Positions 20,847 to 29,061 of a stretch of 39,542 nucleotides of DNA are shown here, in pieces. This DNA comes from Candidatus Zhuqueibacterota bacterium (GTDB lineage Bacteria > Zhuqueibacterota > Zhuqueibacteria > Zhuqueibacterales > Geothermadaptataceae). The position numbers and the translations under genes were made by a program. Below the pieces are notes generated by a model that saw only the letters and a list, made by a program, of their open reading frames with translations, searched no databases and was not told the origin of the DNA. The stretch covers positions 1 through 39,542 of the forward strand of contig JAUZRQ010000046.1 of assembly GCA_030950365.1 (NCBI GenBank). Reading direction: 5' to 3'. The stretch's first letter is position 1. The number at the start of each line of letters is the position of its first letter.

Positions 20847-21257
20847 ATGAAGATGCTGATGCTGCACGCACTGGACTACTGGCTGAAGCCGTATGAGAAG
20901 AATCTGGAAAGTGCGGAAAACGACGCCGCCAGCATTTCTTGTCGCAATGCCATCGTGGCCCTGATCCACGTGGAGGCGGTGGATGAAGATATGCCGCTCA
21001 ATGTGGTGAAAAAGGCCATCAAGAACATCAAGTGGCTGGCACGCAAAGTGGGCAGCGACGTGATCGTGCTGCACTCGTTTGCGCATCTGGCCACCACCCG
21101 CGCCGATGACAACGTCGCGCGGGACATTTTGAATCACATGGCCGAGCGCCTCGCCAGCGTGGGGTTCACGGTGCAAATCACACCGTTCGGCTATTTCAAC
21201 GAATTTCAAATCCATGTCGCCGGCCCCTCCTTGGCCAAGGTGTTTGTGGATATTTGA
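20847..21257 (+). CDS. Stand-alone archaeal-type threonyl-tRNA synthetase editing domain
   Basis: A 136-residue protein that resembles, along its whole length, the N-terminal editing domain of archaeal threonyl-tRNA synthetases (Pfam tRNA-Thr_ED; a D-aminoacyl-tRNA-deacylase-like fold). Matching features are the start MKMLMLHALDYW, the strand AIVALIHVEAVDE (35-47), VLHSFAHLA (74-82; archaeal proteins have YPFAHLS-type sequence here), a helix with ARDILNHM (91-98) and the C-terminal TPFGYFNEFQIHVAG (112-126). In archaea this domain removes serine mischarged onto tRNA-Thr. Here the catalytic and anticodon-binding synthetase parts are absent. The Lys that usually follows the PFGYY/PFGWY motif is Asn118, so activity or substrate could differ. 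The start at 20847 is supported by AGGA about nine bases upstream. It is a single-gene unit between nrdJ and bshC. Confidence 0.85.
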   Translation: MKMLMLHALDYWLKPYEKNLESAENDAASISCRNAIVALIHVEAVDEDMPLNVVKKAIKNIKWLARKVGSDVIVLHSFAHLATTRADDNVARDILNHMAERLASVGFTVQITPFGYFNEFQIHVAGPSLAKVFVDI

Positions 21258-21588
21258 ACGCCGGTCGGCTGCGTGTGTGTCAATTCGCCCAAGGCGGCCG
21301 GGAACGGTTTCGGGCGCTGCGGGCAAATTGATCCCGTTTGCGCCATCCGGATGTATCGCCGCTGGATGAAATTCCCGCCAAATGGTGTTTATCCATCGTG
21401 AACCGCCAATGCATTCAGGAAAAAGCATTTGCAACTCCTGCGAATGTTTTTAAATTTAAACGCTTGTGCATTGAAATCCGAAAATTCTGGGCGATTCAAC
21501 GGTATGAGCCGTTTTCATTTGAATTGGTTATTCTGGTTTTTTCGCCATCCCGCGAAAGGAGAACGGCGAAAAATACCGGAGTCTCTTT
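21258..21588. other. Intergenic region downstream of the editing-domain gene
   Basis: About 330 bp with no supported gene. It contains a perfect palindrome TTTAAATTTAAA at 21449-21460. Short open frames here have no ribosome site and no family character. No good terminator was seen for the preceding gene. Confidence 0.5.
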
Positions 21589-21664
21589 TCATGGCATGCG
21601 CCGGGGATGAGATGCCGGCATTTCATCGGCGACCGGAAGGAAACCGCTGAAAGCCGGAATGACA
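21589..21664. repeat. Intergenic repeat, copy B
   Basis: The longer copy of the element also found at 20513-20579, in the same orientation. It has internal inverted character (GCCGGCAT and AAGCCGGAATGAC), as in many REP/MITE-like bacterial intergenic repeats. Confidence 0.65.
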
Positions 21665-21678
21665 AAAATGGAGCAAAG

Positions 21679-21838
21679 TTACCAGGCTTGAGGCGTGTGT
21701 CGCAGCAATATCACAAGCTGGGAGCTTGTGTTCCAGTGGCGCAAACATCCCTGTTTGTGCAAAATTTATTACCAGCTTGAGGCTGGAGTTCACAAGCTGG
21801 AAGCTTGTGCTGCAGTAACGCAAAATCGTCGCTGTTTT
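21679..21838. repeat. Two tandem copies of a palindromic intergenic repeat
   Basis: Each unit starts with TTACCAG(G)CTTGAGGC, contains the palindrome CACAAGCTGGNAGCTTGTG (21712-21730 and 21791-21809; 8-bp arms, 3-bp loop) and ends with CAGTRRCGCAAA. Further small hairpins are CAAACA-TCCC-TGTTTG (21742-21757) and CCAGC-TTGAG-GCTGG (21772-21786). The second unit runs into the bshC leader. The hairpins could end transcription from upstream or shape the bshC 5' end; no other copies exist in this window. Confidence 0.75.
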
Positions 21839-21864
21839 TTTTACCTCTTAACCGGATACCGTTC

Positions 21865-23481
21865 ATGAAAATACAGGCTGCCGATCTGCCCGGGGCCAAT
21901 CCGTTGTTTGTCGATTACGTGCAGAACTTTCACCGGCTGCGGGAGTTTTACGCCCACGATTACCGCCAGGAGGCGGCGGTGCTGGCGCAAATAGAACAAG
22001 TGCGCGATCGCCGCTACCCGCGCATCGAAATGGGGCGCGTGCTGGAGCGCCAGAATCGCGCGTTCGGTGCGGAAAACGCCACCATGAAAAACATCGAGGA
22101 CCTGGCGCTGGGCAACGCCAACGTCATCATCACCGGGCAGCAGGTGGGACTGTTCGGCGGGCCGCTGTTCGTGTTGTACAAAGCCCTCACCGCTATCAAG
22201 CTGGCCGACCGGCTGCAGCGCATCTGCAAAGGTTGCTTCGTGCCGGTGTTCTGGCTCGCCACCGACGACACCGATTTCGCCGAGGTCAACCATGCGCATG
22301 TGCTGACTCGCGATTACAGCATTGAAACCCTGCGTCTCTCCACCGGGCCGCCGGCGCCCGTACCCATGGCGCAAGTGCATCTGCAGACCGAAATCACCGA
22401 CCTTATTGCGCGCCTGCAGCAGATCAGCCCGGAAACCGAATTTATTGAAGAGATTCTCGGGCTGCTCGCCTCGGCCTACCAGCCCGGACGCAGTCTGGGG
22501 CAGGCCTTTGGCGCCTGGCTCATGCGTCTGCTCCGGGATTTCGGCCTGATCGTCGTCGATCCCTCCGATCCCGAAATCAAAAAGCTGTCGGCGGCGGTGC
22601 TGGCGCGGGAAATTCACGACGGCAGCCCGGCCACGCAGGCGGTGCTGCAAGCCACCGAATCGCTACAGGCCATGCAGTACGTTCCCCAACTGCGCCTGCG
22701 CCCCGGCTACCTGAACCTGTTTTATTTCAACGATCGCCGCCATGCCCTGGCGCTGCAGGACGGCCGCATCGTGTCCACCGACGGCCGGCTGTCGTTTCGG
22801 CGCGCGGAGCTGGAAACCGAGCTGCACGAGCACCCCGAGCGGTTCGCTCCGAACGTGGTGCTGCGACCGGTGCTGCAGGACAGCCTGTTCCCCACTATCG
22901 CTTATGTGGCCGGCCCGTCGGAGATCGCCTATTTCGCGCAACTGAAAGGCGTGTACGACCTGTACGGCGTGCCCATGCCGCTCATCTATCCGCGCAAATT
23001 CATGACCCTCATCGAGCCGGGCATCGACCGGCTGTTGGACAAATACCACCTGCATGTGCGCGATCTCTGGGGCAACATCGAGCCGCTGATTACCCAATAC
23101 ACGCGGCACCATCTGCCGGAAAGCCTGCTGAACACCCTGGCGCAGTACCGCCGCGAATGGCCGGAAAAGCTGCAGGAGTTGAAATCGGCCATTCGGCAGG
23201 TCGATCCCACGCTGGAAAAAATGACCGAATCGACCGCCGGGCGTGTGGCGCATGCGCTGGACCAGCTCGAAAAGAAGGTGGTGCAGGCCGGCCGGCGCAA
23301 AAACGAAACCGTGCGCAAGCAGTTCTACAAAATGGCCAATTCGTTGTATCCCGGCGGCTCTCTGCAGGAGCGCGTGCACAATTTCACCCCGTACCTGTTC
23401 AAATACGGCCGTTTTTTCATTGAGCGCGTGTATGAAGTGATGGACATCGCCGATTTTCACCATCAGCTCATGAGGTTGTGA
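21865..23481 (+). CDS. bshC: Bacillithiol synthase (cysteine-adding enzyme)
   Basis: A 538-residue protein of the usual BshC length. BshC joins cysteine to the amino group of glucosaminyl-malate, the last step of bacillithiol synthesis. Family signatures: the nucleotidyltransferase-like motif TGQQVGLFGGP (90-100), LATDDTDFAEVNH (131-143), the central LRPVLQDSLFPTIAYVAGPS, and a C-terminal coiled coil (about 430-495) followed by SLYPGGSLQERVHNF. The ATG at 21865 is chosen from the family N-terminus; the ribosome site is weak. It is followed two bases later by bshB, so the two are probably translationally coupled. The other pathway gene, bshA, is 4 kb downstream on the same strand. Confidence 0.95.
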   Translation: MKIQAADLPGANPLFVDYVQNFHRLREFYAHDYRQEAAVLAQIEQVRDRRYPRIEMGRVLERQNRAFGAENATMKNIEDLALGNANVIITGQQVGLFGGPLFVLYKALTAIKLADRLQRICKGCFVPVFWLATDDTDFAEVNHAHVLTRDYSIETLRLSTGPPAPVPMAQVHLQTEITDLIARLQQISPETEFIEEILGLLASAYQPGRSLGQAFGAWLMRLLRDFGLIVVDPSDPEIKKLSAAVLAREIHDGSPATQAVLQATESLQAMQYVPQLRLRPGYLNLFYFNDRRHALALQDGRIVSTDGRLSFRRAELETELHEHPERFAPNVVLRPVLQDSLFPTIAYVAGPSEIAYFAQLKGVYDLYGVPMPLIYPRKFMTLIEPGIDRLLDKYHLHVRDLWGNIEPLITQYTRHHLPESLLNTLAQYRREWPEKLQELKSAIRQVDPTLEKMTESTAGRVAHALDQLEKKVVQAGRRKNETVRKQFYKMANSLYPGGSLQERVHNFTPYLFKYGRFFIERVYEVMDIADFHHQLMRL

Positions 23482-23483
23482 CC

Positions 23484-24233
23484 ATGTTCGGGAAACCGGA
23501 ATTCGATGCGGTGGCGTTCGGCGCGCATCCGGATGATCTGGAAATTTGCTGCGGCGGCACCCTGGCGAAACTGGCGAAACGAGGCTACCGCGTGGCCATG
23601 ATCACGCTCACCCGCGCCGAGCTGGGCACGCGCGGGGATTCGGACATCCGCGCGCAGGAATTTGCCGAGGCCGCGCGCATCCTCGGAGCCGAGGAGCACG
23701 GCATGCTGGATATTCCCGATGGCCGGGTGCGCGCCACGCACGAAAATATCCTAAAAGTGGTGCGGGAAATCCGGCGGCTGCGCCCACGCGTGGTGTTGGC
23801 GCATCACTGGCTGGCGCGCCATCCTGATCACGAGCACGGTTCGCAGCTCGTGCGCGAGGCGGTGTTTTTCGCCGGACTGAAAAAAATCGACACCGGACAG
23901 GAACCGTGGCGGCCGTACAAGCTGATCTTTTTCGCCAACCGGTTCGAATTCACGCCCTCGTTTGTGGTGGATATCACCGATACGTTCGAGCAAAAAATGC
24001 GGGCCGTGCGCGCCTACCGCTCGCAGTTCCACGGCAAGGACATGGAGCGGTACGGCGAGGAGCAAACGGCCATCAGCCACCCGGCGTTTCTGGATCACAT
24101 CGAGGTGCGGGCGCGGCAGTACGGCATCTACATCGGCGTGAAATACGCCGAGCCGTTTTTCGTGCGCGAGGCGCTGACCATCGACGATCCGGTGGCCCTG
24201 TTCGACGAAAGAAGCTATTACACCATTCCATAA
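23484..24233 (+). CDS. bshB: GlcNAc-malate deacetylase, PIG-L family (bacillithiol synthesis)
   Basis: A 249-residue zinc-dependent deacetylase of the PIG-L/LmbE family. It removes the acetyl group from GlcNAc-malate, step two of bacillithiol synthesis. Zinc-site residues are visible in GAHPDD (His15, Asp18, with Asp17 as the likely catalytic base) and RHPDHEHG (His116). The AELGTRG loop (46-52) is also typical of BshB1. I chose the ATG at 23484, with GAGG eight bases upstream; a GTG at 23478 overlapping the bshC stop is possible. Position directly after bshC makes the bacillithiol role much more likely than another PIG-L activity. Confidence 0.93.
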   Translation: MFGKPEFDAVAFGAHPDDLEICCGGTLAKLAKRGYRVAMITLTRAELGTRGDSDIRAQEFAEAARILGAEEHGMLDIPDGRVRATHENILKVVREIRRLRPRVVLAHHWLARHPDHEHGSQLVREAVFFAGLKKIDTGQEPWRPYKLIFFANRFEFTPSFVVDITDTFEQKMRAVRAYRSQFHGKDMERYGEEQTAISHPAFLDHIEVRARQYGIYIGVKYAEPFFVREALTIDDPVALFDERSYYTIP

Positions 24234-24255
24234 TTCAGGCAAACGGGACACGATC

Positions 24256-24972
24256 ATGAAACCGGTTTGGACGGCAATCCCCCTCATCGCTCTGGCGATG
24301 CTGATACAATCATGCGGCGGAACCATGACCATTCACGACAAACCCATTTCTTTTTCGCAACAGCGCATCGATCTGACGCGCGAGTATATCAAGCAGCACT
24401 ACGGCCTCGAGGTCGAGACCATCGACATCGAGCCGCGGGTGATCGTGCTGCACTGGACCGCCATCGACGATTTCGATCGCTGCTTTGAGGTGTTCAACCG
24501 CGAGGTGCTGGGCGGCGCGCGGCCGGAGCTGCAAGGCGCCGGGCAGGTCAACGTTTCCATCCAGTTTTTGGTGGATCGCGATGGCAGCGTGTACCGGCTG
24601 ATGCCGGAGACCTGGATGGCGCGCCATTGCATCGGCATCAATTACGTGTCCATCGGCGTGGAAAATGTGGGCGGCGCCAACGGAGTGGACAACCTGACCG
24701 ATGCGCAGATTCAGGCCAACATCGCGCTGGTGCGCTATTTGAAAAACAAGTATCCCACCATCGATTACCTCATTGGCCATCACGAGTACCTGCTGTTCGA
24801 GGACCACCCGCTGTGGATGGAAAAGGACCCCAACTACCGCACCGAAAAGGTCGATCCCGGCGATCGGTTTATGCGCGCGGTGCGGCGCGGTGTGGCCGAT
24901 TTGCACCTGAAGGGGCCGGCCGAAATTCAGGCCGAAAAACAGCGCCAATCTGGAGAGCAGGGCCATGATTGA
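24256..24972 (+). CDS. Lipoprotein N-acetylmuramoyl-L-alanine amidase (Amidase_2)
   Basis: A 238-residue protein with a lipoprotein signal ending LIQSC (Cys20), so it is anchored in a membrane facing the periplasm. Residues about 60-205 form an AmpD/T7-lysozyme-type zinc amidase domain: first zinc ligand His66 in VLHWTA, GVENVGG (134-140), GHHEY with His175, and DPGDRF with Asp200, corresponding to AmpD ligands. It would cut the bond between MurNAc and L-alanine in peptidoglycan or a recycled muropeptide. Its last eight bases overlap the ABC ATPase gene (ATGATTGA), which indicates translational coupling. Its presence within the bacillithiol gene run is unexplained. Confidence 0.88.
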   Translation: MKPVWTAIPLIALAMLIQSCGGTMTIHDKPISFSQQRIDLTREYIKQHYGLEVETIDIEPRVIVLHWTAIDDFDRCFEVFNREVLGGARPELQGAGQVNVSIQFLVDRDGSVYRLMPETWMARHCIGINYVSIGVENVGGANGVDNLTDAQIQANIALVRYLKNKYPTIDYLIGHHEYLLFEDHPLWMEKDPNYRTEKVDPGDRFMRAVRRGVADLHLKGPAEIQAEKQRQSGEQGHD

Positions 24973-25738
24973 AGTGCGCCAACTGGAAAAATACTACGGC
25001 GACAAGCACGCGCTGAAGGGTATCAGTTTCACCGTGCAGCCTGGCGAAATCCTGGGTTTTCTCGGCCCCAATGGCGCCGGCAAAAGCACCACGGTGAAGA
25101 TTCTTACCGGCCTCATTCCGGCATCCGCCGGCGAAGCGCGCATTTGCGGCTACTCGCTTTCTGACCAGCCGCTGGAAGTCAAAAAGCGTTTCGGCTATGT
25201 GCCAGAGACCGGCGCGCTGTACGAATCGCTGACCGCCTGGGAGTATCTCGAGCTGCTGGCCGATCTGCACCATCTGGACCGCGAGGTGTTCGAGCACCGC
25301 GCCGGCGAGTTTCTCGAGCTTTTCGATCTGCAACAGGATAAAAACCAGCGGCTGGCCGGTTTCTCTAAAGGCATGCGCCAGAAGGTGCTCATCGCTGCAG
25401 CGCTGCTGCATAACCCGGAGGTGCTGCTGTTCGATGAGCCGCTCAGCGGCGTGGACGCCAACACCGCTCTGGTGTTCAAGCAATTGCTGCGGCGGTTCAG
25501 CGAGCAGGGCAAGACCATCCTGTTTTGCTCGCACGTGCTGGAAGTCGTGGAACGGCTGTGCACCCGGATCATCATCATCAATGAGGGCGAGATTGTGGCC
25601 AGCGGCACCCCGGCGGCCATTGCCAAGCAAACCGGCCACGCCACCCTGGAGGAAGCGTTCAACGCCATCACCGGCGGCGTCGATGCGCAGATGCGCGCCG
25701 AGGAATTTCTGCTTGCATTGGAAGGGTTGAAAGAATGA
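24965..25738 (+). CDS. ABC-2 type transporter ATP-binding protein
   Basis: A 257-residue ABC ATPase with a full set of motifs: Walker A GPNGAGKST (34-42), the Q-loop position replaced by Glu in YVPETGALYESLT (78-90), signature FSKGMRQ (133-139), Walker B LLFDEP (154-159), D-loop SGVD and H-loop His190. It resembles single-domain exporters of the CcmA/NatA class. The ATG overlaps the amidase stop by eight bases, and its own stop overlaps the permease ATG by four bases (ATGA), so the three genes form a coupled set. The substrate is unknown. Confidence 0.92.
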   Translation: MIEVRQLEKYYGDKHALKGISFTVQPGEILGFLGPNGAGKSTTVKILTGLIPASAGEARICGYSLSDQPLEVKKRFGYVPETGALYESLTAWEYLELLADLHHLDREVFEHRAGEFLELFDLQQDKNQRLAGFSKGMRQKVLIAAALLHNPEVLLFDEPLSGVDANTALVFKQLLRRFSEQGKTILFCSHVLEVVERLCTRIIIINEGEIVASGTPAAIAKQTGHATLEEAFNAITGGVDAQMRAEEFLLALEGLKE

Positions 25739-27378
25739 ACCGCGTGTTCGCCTGGTTGAAGGTCGATCGCCGGCAGTATGTGGCGCTGCTTAGGCTGGCC
25801 TGGCGGCTGGACATGCGCGTCAGCAAAATGGGCTTTGGCTGGCAGCAGGAAGGTCGCAACCCTAAAACCATTTTCTGGAGCACCCTTGCTTATTACCTGC
25901 TGTTCGGCGGCATCCTGGCGTGGATCAACTACACCGCCACCAGCGTGTTCGTGGGCGCGTCGTTCACCGCCGCCGGCCTGCTGTTTCTCCTCGGCAGCAT
26001 TCTGCTCATCGAATACAGCGCCATCGTTATCTCCCCGGACGATTACCACATTCTGGGTTATCAGCCGGTCAGTTCGCAGACTTATTTTTTTGCCAAGTTC
26101 ACCAATGTGCTGGCCTACGTGGGCGCGTTCAATCTGGTGCTGGCCGGGCCATCGGTGATGGTGTACACATTGCAGGGTGGATGGGATCCGCTACGCGGAC
26201 TGGCCGCCTTCGTGGCCTTCATGGCCATCGGCGTGTTCGTGGCGCTGCTGGTGATTTTGCTGTACGGTCAGCTCATGCGCTGGATTTCGCCGCAGCGGTT
26301 GAAAAATTTTCTCGCTTACCTGCAATTCGGCATTTCACTGCTGGTGTACACCGGTTACCTGATTCTGCCCAACGCTCTGAAGCAGTTCCTGGTCGGCGCG
26401 CAGATGGACAAATCGCTCTGGCTGTACGCGCTGCCCACCACCTGGTTCGCCTCGATCGTCGAGCTGGGCTATCCCGCCCCAACGGCCGGAGAATGGCTCG
26501 GAGCCGCACTGGCCATTGGCATGATGGCCTTGCTCGGCTACCGCATCGCCCGCATCCTGTCGTTTGATTACCTGCGGCGCATCGCGCTATACATGGAAGC
26601 ACAGGCCTATCCGGAAAAAACGGCTTCCCCGGCTGGCGTCGGATCGCTAGGGCTCACACGGCTGCTGCGGCGTGCGGAAGACCGCGTAGTGCTGCGGCTG
26701 GTGTGGGGGCAATTCCGCCACGACAGCAAATTCCGGCTGGCGGTGATGGGCATGTTCCCGCTGCTGCTGATCTATTTTTACCTCGGCTTGCGCGAAGGCG
26801 CGTTACTTGACCCGTTTCTGCACGGCAGCGTGAGCATCCGGCAGTTCGCGCTGTTTTTCTTTGCCATTCTCATACTGCCCATGGTGCTGAAACAGAGCAT
26901 CGAGGCCACCGACGCGTACGAGGCCTCGTGGATTTTTTACGCCACGCCCTGCCAGCTCGACCGGCTGGTGCTCGCGGGGCGTAACATCCTGTTTCTGCTG
27001 GTGGCCGGCCCTTCACTGCTACTATTGTTGATATTATTTGTATACTATTTCCGAAATCCGCTGCATGCCGTGGCGCACACCGCCACCATCGGCGCGCTGG
27101 CGTTTTTGTTTTTGCAGATTTCGTACCTGGTCTCGCCGAAGTTGCCGTTTTCGGAGCCCAAAGTGCGCGGCAGCCAGTCGCGCGTATTCACCGCGTTGTT
27201 TCTCCTCTTGCCGTTCGCTGGCATCGCCTTGCTGATGGTCATTTCCAGCGTCATGTACGAGGCCATCGGGCGCGTGGCCCTGCTGTATGCCGGACTGTTC
27301 GGCGTGTCTGCGTTGGTCGAGCGGATGATTCGCCGCCGCGTGGCCACCATGACCCGCCGGCTGCAATATTCCGGCTGA
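25735..27378 (+). CDS. ABC transporter permease, multi-span
   Basis: A 547-residue membrane protein with roughly twelve hydrophobic segments in two groups (about 45-270 and 335-530), separated by a charged cytoplasmic stretch (about 280-330). It matches no exporter whose substrate I know. It starts inside the ATPase stop codon (ATGA overlap), so it is its partner. A 155-bp gap separates it from bshA. An export role in thiol or cell-envelope homeostasis is a guess from position alone. Confidence 0.85.
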   Translation: MNRVFAWLKVDRRQYVALLRLAWRLDMRVSKMGFGWQQEGRNPKTIFWSTLAYYLLFGGILAWINYTATSVFVGASFTAAGLLFLLGSILLIEYSAIVISPDDYHILGYQPVSSQTYFFAKFTNVLAYVGAFNLVLAGPSVMVYTLQGGWDPLRGLAAFVAFMAIGVFVALLVILLYGQLMRWISPQRLKNFLAYLQFGISLLVYTGYLILPNALKQFLVGAQMDKSLWLYALPTTWFASIVELGYPAPTAGEWLGAALAIGMMALLGYRIARILSFDYLRRIALYMEAQAYPEKTASPAGVGSLGLTRLLRRAEDRVVLRLVWGQFRHDSKFRLAVMGMFPLLLIYFYLGLREGALLDPFLHGSVSIRQFALFFFAILILPMVLKQSIEATDAYEASWIFYATPCQLDRLVLAGRNILFLLVAGPSLLLLLILFVYYFRNPLHAVAHTATIGALAFLFLQISYLVSPKLPFSEPKVRGSQSRVFTALFLLLPFAGIALLMVISSVMYEAIGRVALLYAGLFGVSALVERMIRRRVATMTRRLQYSG

Positions 27379-27533
27379 ACATTCCGGGCGGTTCAGGCGT
27401 CCAATACATTTCGGAGTGAATCCATGGATGGCTAAGTGCCCGGACTCATCGAGGCCGGTAAAACCGGGATTGCACCATGCCGTGCAACCGGGACAGTTCA
27501 TCATCACGAAGACAATCGAGAGACCATTCAGCC

Positions 27534-28655
27534 ATGAAAATTGCGATTTCCTGTTATCCGACGCACGGCGGTTCCGGGGTGGTGGCCTCGGAGCTGGCCC
27601 TGCAACTGGCCAACATGGGCCACGAGGTGCACATCATCGCCTACGCCACGCCGTTTCGGCTGCGCAAATTTCATCCGAACATTCTCATCCACGAAGTGGA
27701 GGTGGCGGCTTATCCGCTGTTCAAATATCCGCCCTATGCCCTTGGGCTGGCCACCAAAATGGCCGAGGTTACTTTGGAACATAATCTGGATATCATCCAT
27801 GCGCACTATGCCGTGCCGCACGCTACCAGCGCCTATCTCGCCAAGCAGATTCTGCAGCCCAAGCCCATTAAAATCATTACCACCCTGCACGGCACCGACA
27901 TCACCCTGGTGGGCGCGGACAGCTCGTTTCACCGCGTGATCAAATTCAGCATCGAGCAGTCCGACGGCGTGACCGCGGTGTCGCACTACCTGAAAAAGCG
28001 CACCATGGAGGAGTTTGGGATCGGCTGCGACATTCAGGTGATTCACAACTTCATCGACATTCACCGCGGCGACATGAGCTCGACCGTCTGCAAGAAATCG
28101 CAGTATGCGCCCGAGGACGAGTTTATTTTGATGCATGCCAGCAACTTCCGGCCGGTGAAACGGGTGACCGATGTGGTGCGGATTTTCAGCCGCGTGCGGC
28201 AGGCCGTGCCGGCCAAGCTGCTGCTGGTTGGCGAGGGACCGGACCGGCTTCTGGTGCAGCAGGTGGTGAAGGAGATGGGGCTGCGCGAACACGTGCATTT
28301 TCTCGGCCAGGTGGATTTCATCGATGATTTGTTGAAATGCGCCGATGTGTTTTTGCTACCCAGCGAGCAGGAGAGCTTCGGGCTGGCGGCGCTGGAAGCG
28401 ATGAACTGCGGCGTGCCGGTGGTCGGCACCCACATCGGTGGCATTCCAGAAGTGGTAGAGCATGACAAAACCGGCTATCTGTTCCCGGTGGGCGAAATCG
28501 GCCCGATGGCCGAAGCAGTCATCGAATTGCTGCGCAACCCGGATCAACTGGCTGCCTTCCGCCGCAACGCCCGCCAGCGGGCGGTGCAGCACTTCGGCAT
28601 CGACGCCATCATGCCGCAGTGGATGGAATTTTATGAGCGGGTGTTGGCGGCGTGA
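27534..28655 (+). CDS. bshA: N-acetyl-alpha-D-glucosaminyl L-malate synthase
   Basis: A 373-residue GT4-family retaining glycosyltransferase. It transfers GlcNAc from UDP-GlcNAc to L-malate, the first step of bacillithiol synthesis. Visible signatures: N-terminal ISCYPTHGGSGVVASELA (4-21), which is diagnostic of BshA, HAHYAVPHA, TLHGTDITLVG, the nucleotide-sugar region GEGPDR, and the EX7E motif in ESFGLAALEA. Start at 27534 gives the family N-terminus; GAGAGA lies about 11 bases upstream. Same strand as bshC and bshB. Finding all three enzymes in 7 kb makes the pathway assignment firm. Confidence 0.95.
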   Translation: MKIAISCYPTHGGSGVVASELALQLANMGHEVHIIAYATPFRLRKFHPNILIHEVEVAAYPLFKYPPYALGLATKMAEVTLEHNLDIIHAHYAVPHATSAYLAKQILQPKPIKIITTLHGTDITLVGADSSFHRVIKFSIEQSDGVTAVSHYLKKRTMEEFGIGCDIQVIHNFIDIHRGDMSSTVCKKSQYAPEDEFILMHASNFRPVKRVTDVVRIFSRVRQAVPAKLLLVGEGPDRLLVQQVVKEMGLREHVHFLGQVDFIDDLLKCADVFLLPSEQESFGLAALEAMNCGVPVVGTHIGGIPEVVEHDKTGYLFPVGEIGPMAEAVIELLRNPDQLAAFRRNARQRAVQHFGIDAIMPQWMEFYERVLAA

Positions 28656-29061
28656 GAGGACCGGGGGCGACCACGGATTACGCGGATTGGCACTGTTTTT
28701 TTGAAGCCACGGATGCACGCGGATCCGACGCGGATGACGGCGGGTGGAAACGCAAAGGATAGGCACCCACCCTACCAGGGCTACCCAAAACGGTTCAATT
28801 GGCGTCCACACCGCAGTAAGGAATTTGAATGGTGAAGAGGTTGAAGTGTTGAATCCATCACCACATGCCTGTCGCTATGCCTTCCATTAAACGGCCGGTA
28901 ACATTTTTTCCAGGGGGCAACGGTAGGAATCGGAAAACACCGGGATGTGCTTCGGGTTCCCGGGAAAGACGCATCCAGAAAAACTGCTTCCTGGATGCGT
29001 CCCATCCGGTTTTGCAGCTTCGATCTTTTAAATAGCCTCAATTGACAGCATATTTTTACCT
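28656..29061. other. Intergenic mosaic between bshA and the VCBS gene
   Basis: About 400 bp with no gene. Near 28672-28740 it has repeated CACGGAT / ACGCGGAT units, a style of dispersed intergenic repeat common in bacterial genomes. No coding frame on either strand has family character or a ribosome site. Confidence 0.5.
28968..29001. terminator. Strong inverted repeat, possible transcription barrier between convergent genes
   Basis: A perfect 11-bp inverted repeat, GACGCATCCAG (28968-28978) and CTGGATGCGTC (28991-29001), with a 12-base loop, lies between convergent bshA and the VCBS gene, about 60 bp past the stop of the latter. No long T run follows on either strand, so termination is only suggested. 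Confidence 0.4.

Noticed and set aside
28672-28740. CACGGAT/ACGCGGAT units as a possible CRISPR or attachment site.
   Set aside because: Only a few short irregular units; this looks like a common degenerate intergenic repeat.
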